NCBI GenBank assembly: GCA_947627755.1
Contig: CANQXD010000010.1
Span: 1 to 42,452 of the forward strand
DNA from: an uncultured Clostridia bacterium
GTDB taxonomy: Bacteria; Bacillota; Clostridia; TANB77; CAG-508
DNA: 42,452 nt
Direction of reading: 5' to 3'
A program made the translations under genes and the position numbers. Below the pieces are notes generated by a model, which saw only the letters and a program-made list of their open reading frames with translations, did not search any database and was not told where the DNA came from. Below are positions 34,913 through 42,452 of the stretch, one piece after another; position 1 is the first letter of the stretch, and each line of letters begins with the position of its first letter.

Positions 34913-36241
34913 TTATCTATGTTTGTCTAAATTGCCAAATTTTGTATAGTTTCCCAGCCATCTTAGCTCTATAGTGCCTGTTGAACCTGAACGTTGTTTT
35001 GCAATAATTACTTCTGCTACGTTTGGCTTTTCTGTAGCTTCATTATAGTAATCATCACGATATAAGAACATTACAATATCAGCATCTTGCTCAATAGAAC
35101 CAGATTCACGAAGGTCTGAAAGCATTGGCCTGTGATCAGTACGTTGTTCTGGCGCTCTTGATAATTGTGATAGTGCAATAACAGGAACCTGTATTTCTTT
35201 TGCAAGAATTTTTAGTGAACGGCTAATTTCTGCAATTTCCTGCTCTCTACTTCCTACTCTTTTATTTGTTCCTTGCACTAATTGTAAATAATCTATTACT
35301 ACTAAACCAATATCTTGCTCTAGTTTTAGCTTTCTAGCTTTTGCCCTTATTTCCATAACAGACATACCTGGGCTATCGTCAATAAATATTTTTGATTCTG
35401 ATAATATTCCAGATGCCTCTGCAAGCTTTTGCCAATCTTCTTCATCTAATTTTCCTGTTCTTACTTTGTTACTATCTACCATTGCCTCACTACATAAAAT
35501 TCTGTTTACCATCTGCTCTTTTGACATTTCTAAACTGAAAATAGCAACTGGTTTATTGGCTCTAGTTGCAGCATAACTTGCAATATTTAAAGCAAATGCT
35601 GATTTTCCCATAGCTGGTCTTGCAGCAACTAAAATTAAATCTGTATTGTGAAGTCCTGCTGTTAAATCGTCTAAATCTGCAAAACCTGTTGGCACACCTG
35701 TAATATGTTGTTTTTGGTTATATAATTGTTCTAACTCTGTAAAAGTATCTACTAAAATGTCTTTTATTGCGAAATAACCTTTTTGGTTTCTTGATTGGAT
35801 ACAATCAAAAATTTTCTTTTCTGCTTGATCCATTAAAAAATCTACTTCTTGTGTTTCGTCGTAACCTAGCTTTATTATTTCGTTTGCAGTTTTTAATAGA
35901 TTTCTAAGTAATGATTTTTCTTCTACAATTTTAATATATTTTTCTACATTTGAAGTAGTTGGTACTTTTTCTGGAAGTTCTGCTAAATATTCCAAGCCAC
36001 CAATTGCTTCTAATTTTCCCATTGAACCAAGTTCTGCTTTTACTGTAATAATGTCAACTGGCTCTGCACGATTATATAAATTTAAAATGGCAGAATAAAT
36101 TGTTTTATTATCTTCTCTATAAAAATCTTCTTCTTTTAGTACTTCTATTGCAGATATAATTGCATCCTTATCAGTAAGCATACTTCCTATTACTGCTTGC
36201 TCTGCTTCTGTATCGTGTGGTGGTACTTTTCCAACTTCCAT
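34913..36241 (-). CDS. dnaB: replicative DNA helicase DnaB/DnaC
   Basis: The hexameric 5'-3' replicative helicase. Residues 1-150 form the N-terminal domain (PPHDTEAEQAVIGSML). The RecA-like core has Walker A AARPAMGKSAFALN (about 207-220), the DDSPGMSVMEIRAKARKL stretch, Walker B VVIDYLQLV and the DLRESGSIEQDADIVMFLYRD motif. The 442-residue length is standard and there is no intein. AAAGGAG precedes the ATG. It follows rplI, a conserved pairing, but here the 216-bp element at 36257-36472 sits between them. Confidence 0.97.
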   Translation of the reverse strand: MEVGKVPPHDTEAEQAVIGSMLTDKDAIISAIEVLKEEDFYREDNKTIYSAILNLYNRAEPVDIITVKAELGSMGKLEAIGGLEYLAELPEKVPTTSNVEKYIKIVEEKSLLRNLLKTANEIIKLGYDETQEVDFLMDQAEKKIFDCIQSRNQKGYFAIKDILVDTFTELEQLYNQKQHITGVPTGFADLDDLTAGLHNTDLILVAARPAMGKSAFALNIASYAATRANKPVAIFSLEMSKEQMVNRILCSEAMVDSNKVRTGKLDEEDWQKLAEASGILSESKIFIDDSPGMSVMEIRAKARKLKLEQDIGLVVIDYLQLVQGTNKRVGSREQEIAEISRSLKILAKEIQVPVIALSQLSRAPEQRTDHRPMLSDLRESGSIEQDADIVMFLYRDDYYNEATEKPNVAEVIIAKQRSGSTGTIELRWLGNYTKFGNLDKHR

Positions 36242-36256
36242 TTGCTTCTCCTTTAT

Positions 36257-36472
36257 TGTCTCTTTGGGGACGTTTCCTAAAGAGACATTTGTCTTTTTAT
36301 TTTTGTCTTGTATTTTTGTTTTTATATATTATTTTGCATGTCTACTAATACAATTTTTTCTTATTTATCTTTTTTTTCTTATTTATTTTTTGATTGTTTT
36401 CTTAAGCTTTATACTAAAACTTTTAATTTTTTGTTTTAGTATGTCTCTTTAGGAAACGTCCCCAAAGAGACA
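36257..36472. mobile_element. 216-bp MITE-like element with perfect 32-bp terminal inverted repeats
   Basis: The ends 36257-36288 and 36441-36472 are perfect 32-base reverse complements. Each end is itself a near-palindrome (TGTCTCTTT...AAAGAGACA) around GGGGACGTTTCCT. The 152-base interior is extremely T-rich on the + strand, has no gene and carries one further perfect 10-bp hairpin at 36411-36442. TTTA flanks both sides and could be a target duplication. It lies between rplI and dnaB, supplies the last residues and stop of rplI and ends just before the dnaB Shine-Dalgarno. No transposase is present, so it would be non-autonomous. Confidence 0.75.
36411..36442 (-). terminator. possible terminator or hairpin inside the element
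   Basis: ATACTAAAAC pairs perfectly with GTTTTAGTAT around a 12-base AT-rich loop, overlapping the rplI stop. It could attenuate transcription from rplI into dnaB, though no strong T-run follows on the minus strand. Confidence 0.35.
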
Positions 36473-36897
36473 TTTAATTTGCCAACTACACCTTCATATA
36501 ATTTAATATCTACTGTTGTGTTTCCTAATGTTTTAATTGTTTCTGTTAGATTTATTTTCTTTTTATCTATTTCTATGTTATATTGGTTTTTTAAGTTTTC
36601 TGCGATTTCCTTTGCTGTTACTCCTCCAAATATTTTTCCATTTTCGCCAGCTTTTACTTTTATTTGTAAAGTAATTTCTTTTAATTTGTTTGCTAGCTTA
36701 ATTGCTTCTTCTTTTTCTACATTCTTTTTATACTCTATTCCATTTTGCTTTGCTTTTAATTTTAACATATTTTCATTATTGGCTTCTATTGCTAATTTTT
36801 TAGGAAATAAATAATTTCTAGCATATCCGTCACTTGCATTTATAACTTGATCTTTTTTTCCTACTCCTTTTATATCTGCTAATAAAATTACTTTCAT
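36436..36897 (-). CDS. rplI: 50S ribosomal protein L9
   Basis: L9 binds 23S rRNA at the base of the L1 stalk. The 153-residue protein has the family start MKVILLADIKGVGKKDQVINASDGYARNYLFPKKLA, the long connecting helix and the C-terminal domain (GKIFGGVTAKEIAENL). The natural C-terminus would lie near GKLNVSL; the last ten or so residues (GTFPKETY) are encoded by the inverted-repeat element at 36257-36472, which supplies the stop. AAGGAGG precedes the ATG and an extended -10 (TGATATAAT) lies upstream. Order gdpP-rplI-dnaB is conserved in Firmicutes. Confidence 0.95.
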   Translation of the reverse strand: MKVILLADIKGVGKKDQVINASDGYARNYLFPKKLAIEANNENMLKLKAKQNGIEYKKNVEKEEAIKLANKLKEITLQIKVKAGENGKIFGGVTAKEIAENLKNQYNIEIDKKKINLTETIKTLGNTTVDIKLYEGVVGKLNVSLGTFPKETY

Positions 36898-36922
36898 ATT
36901 TTTTCCTCCTTAATATGTGTTG

Positions 36923-36931
36923 ATTATATCA
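36923..36931 (-). promoter_or_regulatory. extended -10 promoter of rplI
   Basis: Minus strand TGATATAAT, a perfect -10 with the TGn extension, about 25 bases before the rplI start. The -35 region is poor (TTTCTA at 17-base spacing), as is common for extended -10 promoters. Confidence 0.5.
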
Positions 36932-37090
36932 TATTTTTTGTAGAATAGAAAGAGTTTCTTTTATTTTTGTTTTTAAAGTTTTACTGAACTTTTTAAAAAA
37001 ACTATTTAAATTTAGCTATTAGAATATTGATTTTCTTAATTTTATTTTTTATCTTAAGACCTGTCCAAAATCACAGTTTATTTTCAAAAA

Positions 37091-37119
37091 AAGGGCGTCC
37101 AAAATGTTAATTAGGACGC
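37091..37119 (-). terminator. intrinsic terminator overlapping the gdpP stop
   Basis: GCGTCC (37119-37114) pairs with GGACGC (37100-37095) and on the minus strand is followed by CCTTTTTTT. The TTTTGGACGCCC sequence and a nearby TTTTGGACAGGTC (about 37066-37078) echo the GGACG palindrome family seen elsewhere in the window, so it may be a decayed element serving as terminator. Confidence 0.6.
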
Positions 37120-39156
37120 TACTTCATTAAAATATTCATTTATACAATTTATTAATTCTTCTTTTACTTCTTCTATACTCTTTCCTTCTACTTGGGCACC
37201 AGCAAGTGTAATATGTCCGCCACCGCCTAATTTTTCTAAGATTACTTGTACGTTGATGTCTCCTATAGAACGTCCACTAATGCAAACTTTTTCTCCTAGG
37301 TTTCCAATTACAAAGGATGCTGTAATGTCACTAATGGTTAGTAGTTCATCTGCTGCTTTGGCACAAATAATATTACAATTTGCGTCTTCTTGATTATAAA
37401 TAGAAATACCAATCGTCTCATTTACAATTTCAGCATTTGCAATAATTTCTGATATTTTATGATAGGTTTGTAAGTCACTTTGGAACCATTTTTTAACTTT
37501 GATGATATCTACACCACATTTACGAAGGTAGGCTGCTGCTTCAAAAGTTCTTACACCTGTTTTAAATGTAAAGTTTTTAGTATCCATCATAATACCTGCA
37601 TATAATCCTTCTGTTTCTATCTCTGTTAGATTAATGTCATTTTCAGAATATTCAATTAACTCTGTTACTAACTCACAGGCAGAAGATGCATATACTTCAT
37701 GGAAGGTTAATATTGCATTTTCAATAAAGTCTGTACTTCTTCTATGGTGATCTATTACTACAATTTTATTGGTTTTTTCTAATAGTTCTGGTACTTCTAC
37801 ATAGCTTGTTTTGTGCGTATCTACAACTACTAATAAGGTTTCTGGCGTGATTTTTTCGATTGCTTCTTGTTTTCCTATAATTGCTTTTTTGTATTCTTCC
37901 TCTTGTTTTGCAGTTTCAATAAAGCTATCTAATCCAAAGCTTGCTGTTTCATTTACAATATAAGCTTCTTTTCCAATTGTTTTTGCTAATCTATAAATAC
38001 CAAGGCTTGAACCTATTGCATCTATATCACTATTAGCATGACCCATTACTATAACATTTTCTGCTTCTAATATTACTTCTTCTAAGGCATGTGCTACAAT
38101 TCTTGCTTTTACTTTTGTTCTTTTTTCTACTTCTTGAGCTCTTCCTCCAAAGAATGTGTACTTTCCATCCTTCTTTAGAATTGCTTGGTCGCCACCTCTT
38201 CCTAAAGCAATATCAATCATAGCTTGTGCTGTTTTATATTTTTCATAATTTGAATTTCCTTCTGTGGAAATAGCAATGCTTAATGTTGATTGCAATTTTC
38301 CTTGAATCGAAATTTCTTTAATTTGGTCTAATATATGAAATTTTTCTTCTTCTAATTTTGTGATATATTTTTGTTCTAATACAACAACAAAGGTATCACG
38401 TTCAGATTTTATAATTAACCCTTCAAACCCTGTTGCCCAATCATATAAGTTTCTTTCAATTTGTGCCATTATAATTGGCTTTTCCTCATCTGGAATACGT
38501 TGCATAATTTCCTCATAGTTGTCTATCATAATAATTCCTACACAGAGTTTTGAAGCTTCATAATTTTGTTGCAATTCTAAGTATTCTGTTTCATCCATAA
38601 AATATAGAGTAGTCATATATTCGTGCTCTTTTTTCTTATTATTTTCTTTGGATTCTACATATTCACCTACTATTTTATAATTTTTTTCTCCTATTTTTAC
38701 TTGTTTTAATATTAAGTCTTTTTGTTCTTTTGCACTATTTTCTTTGTTTTCATTTTTATTTTTTTCTACTTCTAATTTTATTTCTTTTGCTATGTTGTTT
38801 AAATAGTCGTTTACATCTATATTTGCAAATTCATGAATGAATTTTGAACTTTTCCATATAATGTTTCCATCTGTTTCGATAATTACTAATGGAAATGGTG
38901 AATTTATAAGCGTACTTTTGGCTGCACTATCTACTGTTAAAGTTAAGTCTTTAATATGTTCTGATAGCTCCGCTTTTCTTTTGTTGTTGGTCCAATATGC
39001 ATACATTAAAATAAGTACATATATTAAAATAGCTGGCGTTATGAAGTTTACCTCATAGAAGCATATAATAACTAATAAAATTGCTATTATAATTAAATAT
39101 ATTTTTGTTTTTGATATGAATCTATCAAAAATTTTTCTGTTTGTGTTATTCGGCAT
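37111..39156 (-). CDS. gdpP: cyclic-di-AMP phosphodiesterase GdpP (DHH/DHHA1 family)
   Basis: GdpP hydrolyses c-di-AMP to pApA and so controls osmotic and cell-wall homeostasis. The 681-residue protein has two N-terminal membrane helices (about 15-55), a PAS-like domain (about 75-170), a degenerate GGDEF domain (about 195-330) and the DHH/DHHA1 domains. DHH motifs are VMGHANSDIDAIGS, VVVDTHKTS and VVIDHHRRST; the C-terminal DHHA1 motif is GGGGHITLAGAQ. All metal-binding positions appear intact. AAGGAGA precedes the ATG and a TTGACA-17-TAAAAT promoter lies upstream. Followed by rplI and dnaB. Confidence 0.95.
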   Translation of the reverse strand: MPNNTNRKIFDRFISKTKIYLIIIAILLVIICFYEVNFITPAILIYVLILMYAYWTNNKRKAELSEHIKDLTLTVDSAAKSTLINSPFPLVIIETDGNIIWKSSKFIHEFANIDVNDYLNNIAKEIKLEVEKNKNENKENSAKEQKDLILKQVKIGEKNYKIVGEYVESKENNKKKEHEYMTTLYFMDETEYLELQQNYEASKLCVGIIMIDNYEEIMQRIPDEEKPIIMAQIERNLYDWATGFEGLIIKSERDTFVVVLEQKYITKLEEEKFHILDQIKEISIQGKLQSTLSIAISTEGNSNYEKYKTAQAMIDIALGRGGDQAILKKDGKYTFFGGRAQEVEKRTKVKARIVAHALEEVILEAENVIVMGHANSDIDAIGSSLGIYRLAKTIGKEAYIVNETASFGLDSFIETAKQEEEYKKAIIGKQEAIEKITPETLLVVVDTHKTSYVEVPELLEKTNKIVVIDHHRRSTDFIENAILTFHEVYASSACELVTELIEYSENDINLTEIETEGLYAGIMMDTKNFTFKTGVRTFEAAAYLRKCGVDIIKVKKWFQSDLQTYHKISEIIANAEIVNETIGISIYNQEDANCNIICAKAADELLTISDITASFVIGNLGEKVCISGRSIGDINVQVILEKLGGGGHITLAGAQVEGKSIEEVKEELINCINEYFNEVAS

Positions 39157-39190
39157 AAAAATCTCCTTTTTCTATATCTCCACAGTTTTT

Positions 39191-39219
39191 ATTTTACTCT
39201 TTTTTTATGTATTTGTCAA
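39191..39219 (-). promoter_or_regulatory. promoter of gdpP
   Basis: Minus strand: consensus TTGACA, 17-base spacer, TAAAAT, 35 bases before the gdpP start. It is one of the best -35 matches in the window. Confidence 0.75.
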
Positions 39220-39260
39220 TTATACAGACGTTTTTCCTTTGAAAGTTCATACCATAAAAT

Positions 39261-39300
39261 AAAAGTAGGAAAATTTACTCAATAAAATTTCCTACTTTTT
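39261..39300 (-). terminator. intrinsic terminator after the large surface protein
   Basis: AAAAGTAGGAAAATTT pairs with AAATTTCCTACTTTT with one bulged base and a short loop. It lies about 25 bases past the surface-protein stop with T-runs on both sides. Confidence 0.7.
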
Positions 39301-39324
39301 ATAGTATTCATCGTAATTCATTAA

Positions 39325-42271
39325 CTAAAAGTTGCATCCAAATCCAGTATAATATGTATTATTGATATAAACATGGCACCAATAGTCATTTCCACCATTT
39401 TTAAATTCTGTATATTCAACATAACAGTATGCCAATTGGTCATCTTGGTTCCAGTGATGTGGTTTCTTAATTACCTGTTTTTCTGCAGGGCATTGATCAA
39501 TGTCACCAAATCTAGCGTCAATACTATTTGGATCTATATTTGTAGGGTAATGAATAATAACTTGAATACCCTCACCACTATATAACTTTAATAATATAAC
39601 ATATCCAGAATCAGAATTATTAAATGAATTTTCTTTTCCTAATAATCCATCACAACTTAAAAGTCTTATGTCTTTGCTACTCATATTTGAAACCTTAGGA
39701 GTTATTACGGATTGGACTGCTAAAACTTCTGCTGTATTTCTATTTAGAATTGCATAACCATTTGTACTTTTTACAGTAGCTTTACTAACCGTAGTCAGTC
39801 CTCCTGCATTTAAAATGGCTGTTCCAGTTGCACTTACTGTTGACCCTTCATGAATTGTAAATGTTCCATAATTTATACATGCAACGTTATTACTATTAAT
39901 ATTTGATACACTGTAGGAATTCCATGTTCCATAATTAGTTAATGTAGTAGATCCATTTGATGCTTTCATCGTACTATTTGCGTTCATAGACCCTGTACCA
40001 TTATTGTTAAAAGCTCCATCTAAGATTCCTCCACCTGTAATAAGAATTTGTCCTTTATTTGTTCCATTTCCAGTTAATGTATTTTTATTTAAATTTAATG
40101 TAATATTTTTTCCAGAGTCTATTGTAAAATTTTCTTTCGTTGACATATTTAATATTACTGTTCCCTGATTTGTTGAATTGATCGCAGTTTGTACGGATGG
40201 ATAATCTTTATTATTACAACTTGCTACTCCTTTATTTACCGTTACACTACATGATTTAGTTGCTACTGTATTATCATAGTTTGTCATTGTTACTTTTATT
40301 GTTACCGTGTCCGTATTTACTGTAGATGCTGTTACTAATCTACTGTTATTAATACTTGCAACATTAGGATTACTACTACTATAACTTGTCGTTTTTGGTG
40401 TTCCTGTATAGGTTAAACCTAAAGTAGTGGTATTTCCTCTTAAAATGGTTGCCCCTGTAAATGCAGTAATATTAGCTTTATCTACTAAGTTTGTTATTTT
40501 TACACTTGCTACGTTTGTTCTTCCTGTTGCATCTTTTGTCCAGAAATAATAGGTTTTATTGGCACCTTTTCCGCTTATTTCTTTTTTTTGTGATATTTGA
40601 CCATTAGTTTGATTAACAGGTGTCCATTGTGTTGGTTTATCACTTGTTTCCATCCATGCATAACCAACAATTCCACTTTCTGTATCTTTTGATGTTCCTG
40701 TTATGATTGCTCCGTTTGATATATTGTCAATTGTTTTCTTATTGGTTTCTGGGTTCGTTGTTTCTGCTGATATACTAATTGTTGGATCTGTTGTATCTGC
40801 TATGGTTACAGCAACACTTTTTTTACTTACATTCTTTGCTTGGTCTTTTACATAGAAATAATAGGTTCCACTTTTTGTTACATCATGCGTTTGGGTTGTA
40901 CTATTTGTTTCATTGATATCTGTCCATCCGCCTGAATTCTCATCTAAATTATCACTTGTGCTAAATTGATATGATTTTATTTTTGATTCGTTATCTTGTG
41001 CACTTGCTGTTAGTTTTACTGTTCCTGTACTTCCACTCCATGTTATTCCACTTTTTTGTATATCTCCCATAGTTGGTGGATTTTTATCAATTATCGTTAC
41101 TTTTGTGCTAGCTATTCCATTTGTTTGATTTGTACTATCTACTAACCTTGCATATACAGTTTTGTTTTCACTTATTGTTACACTTTTTACTTCTTTTGCC
41201 GTATCTGGAAATGTTTCTGTTTCACTTACCTGTACTATATAACCCGTAGTTGTACTTGCACTTACTACTACATTTGTTTTAGTCCATGAATCTGGGCTAA
41301 GTGAAAATTTAATATTTCCATCTGATGCAAGTACTGTCTCTGTGGTTACTTCTTTCATGTCTGTTATGGTTTCATTGTCTGCATTGTCAATTACTTTTAC
41401 TTTTATTTCATAGTTTGTAGTTTGTGTTAAATTTTCATAAGTATAACTCTTTTTTGTTTTTTCTTCGTTATTTATTTGCCAACTTTCTCCATCATTTATG
41501 CTATACCATATTTCTTTTATATCACTTTTTTCATATTGTTCTGTTTTTTCATGGTCTTGTGCATTACTTGCATCTATTGTAATACTATTTGTTGTAGTTG
41601 TAATACTAGGTTCAAACTTTACTGGATCTAATTTATCTATAATATTTATTTTTGTACTTGCATGATTACTTCTTTCATATATTGCATTTCTTATACAAGC
41701 ATAAATAGTTTTATTTTCTCCTACTTTCAATGGTTCTGTATAGTCTTCCCATTTTTCTCCATCAAAACTATATTGCAATACAAAGTTTCCTTCGATGTTT
41801 TGTTTACTTATTGTTACTTCTACATCTTCTTTTGTCCAAGTATTTTTATCAAGAGCAATTTTAATATTTCCTTCTATTACTTCTGGTTCCGGTATTTTAT
41901 CTATTACTCCTCGTCCTTCATACTTTTCTGCATCTGCTGTAATAATAAACATATACCCTTCATCTGTTACCATTTGGGCTTTTTCTTCATCTATTTTATG
42001 TATTCTTCCTTCTGGCACTACTTTATCGTCATATATTTGTTGTATTAAGTTATCTAATGTTACTTGACCTTCATTTGCAACTTCTACTCCTCCGTCTTGC
42101 TACTTCAATTCTGTCTAAGTATACTGCTACTTCTTGTTTTTCTTTTGCAGATTTCGCTTTTTCAAATAACCCGTTCTTTCCTATTACCAAGCTTAAAGTT
42201 ATACTTGATAAAATGATTAATACAATTATTGTTATTACTAATGCAATTAATGTAATACCTTTATTTTTCAT
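39325..42271 (-). CDS. large prepilin-like surface protein with Ig-like, BIG2-like and beta-helix regions (frameshifted)
   Basis: The start MKNKGITLIALVITIIVLIILSS is a prepilin-type leader and helix, again without Glu at position 5, with GGAGGAG before the ATG. The frame breaks near 42094; removing one base joins LDRIEVA to VEVANEGQVTLDNLI and gives a 981-residue protein. The remainder has a PEGRIHKIDEEKAQMVTDEGY-type segment, several Ig/fibronectin-like repeats (WYSINDGESW, TYYFYVKDQAKN, TYYFWTKDATGR), a BIG2-like domain (SSNPNVASINNSRLVTA) and Asn/Gly/Thr-rich beta-helix repeats. A cysteine-containing tail ending YTGFGCNF closes it. It shares the N-terminal plan with the gene at 505-1807. 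Probably a surface adhesin or minor pilin; ligand unknown. Confidence 0.75.
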
Positions 42272-42347
42272 CTTTTGCTCCTCCGTCTTTTATGTTATTA
42301 ATTGGTTTTACCTATTTTTTATTTTTGTCTTTATCTTTTTTTGCATT

Positions 42348-42402
42348 TGTCTTTTTATTGTTATTTTTGGTTTACGTGTTTGTCTTTTTTATTGTTATTT
42401 TT
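42348..42402. repeat. short direct repeat upstream of the surface-protein gene
   Basis: TTTGTCTTTTTATTGTTATTTTT occurs twice about 32 bases apart (about 42350 and 42382, the second with one extra T), separated by GGTTTACGTG. On the minus strand this gives an A-rich, U-poor leader. The interval 42272-42452 is otherwise AT-rich with no gene or clear promoter. Function unknown; it may be simple low-complexity sequence. Confidence 0.35.
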
Positions 42403-42452
42403 TTATATATTTGAGTTTTCTTTTATCTATTTTCTATAGTAAAATCATAAGC

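Noticed and set aside
36264-36452. Plus-strand open reading frame inside the rplI-dnaB element
   Set aside because: It begins in the inverted repeat (same GTFPKET as the L9 tail by symmetry) and continues as Phe/Leu-rich noise. It does not encode a transposase.

Overview
The window is AT-rich Gram-positive chromosome. Gene order and content point to an anaerobic member of the Clostridia, probably an uncultured gut lineage: a division and cell-wall (dcw) gene cluster, gdpP-rplI-dnaB, tilS-ftsH, sortases with LPXTG-type substrates, an LtaS-type polymerase, a flavodiiron protein, and a cohesin/dockerin pair. Strong Shine-Dalgarno sequences, GTG and TTG starts and sigma-A-type promoters fit this. 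The MurE sequence carries a DNPR motif, so the peptidoglycan is probably of the meso-DAP type. No tRNA, rRNA, CRISPR array or complete insertion sequence was seen.

Layout. Positions 1-504 hold no convincing gene, but there are two leftward promoters and a possible small RNA. At 505-1807 lies a prepilin-like protein with a phage tail-collar-type C-terminus. The late dcw genes murE, mraY, ftsW and murG run leftward (2184-7073). Between murE and the dcw penicillin-binding protein (18777-21059) sit about 11.7 kb of accessory genes: a flavodiiron protein, an LPQTG-anchored cohesin protein, a 1554-residue dockerin protein, an LtaS-like enzyme, a TPKTG-tailed surface protein and a class B-type sortase. 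An McrBC restriction module (21190-24276) then separates that penicillin-binding protein from the early dcw genes ftsL, rsmH and mraZ (24418-26736). A second sortase, rsmA and a second PASTA-type penicillin-binding protein follow. The right part holds a short-chain dehydrogenase, ftsH, tilS, dnaB, rplI and gdpP (30975-39156) and ends in a second large prepilin-like surface protein (39325-42271).

How the genes fit together. Most genes build, divide or decorate the cell wall. The most distinctive unit is a probable two-gene operon encoding a secreted multidomain dockerin protein (NPCBM, transglutaminase/papain-like core, discoidin-like domain, Ig-like repeats) and its likely sortase-anchored cohesin receptor. 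It looks like a minimal one-cohesin surface display system lodged inside the dcw cluster.

Three genes (both prepilin-like genes and rsmA) are each broken by one extra base. In all three the extra base can be read as a G after CC on the + strand. Removing it restores an integral reading frame each time, which points to a systematic sequence error or a shared mutational cause. Palindromic elements sharing a GGGACGTTTCCT-type core sit against gene ends, and one supplies the last codons of rplI. Other regulatory signals include a triple MraZ-type box before mraZ, paired 14-bp palindromes upstream of the flavodiiron gene, and a 49-nt hairpin with a repeat array between mraZ and rsmH.
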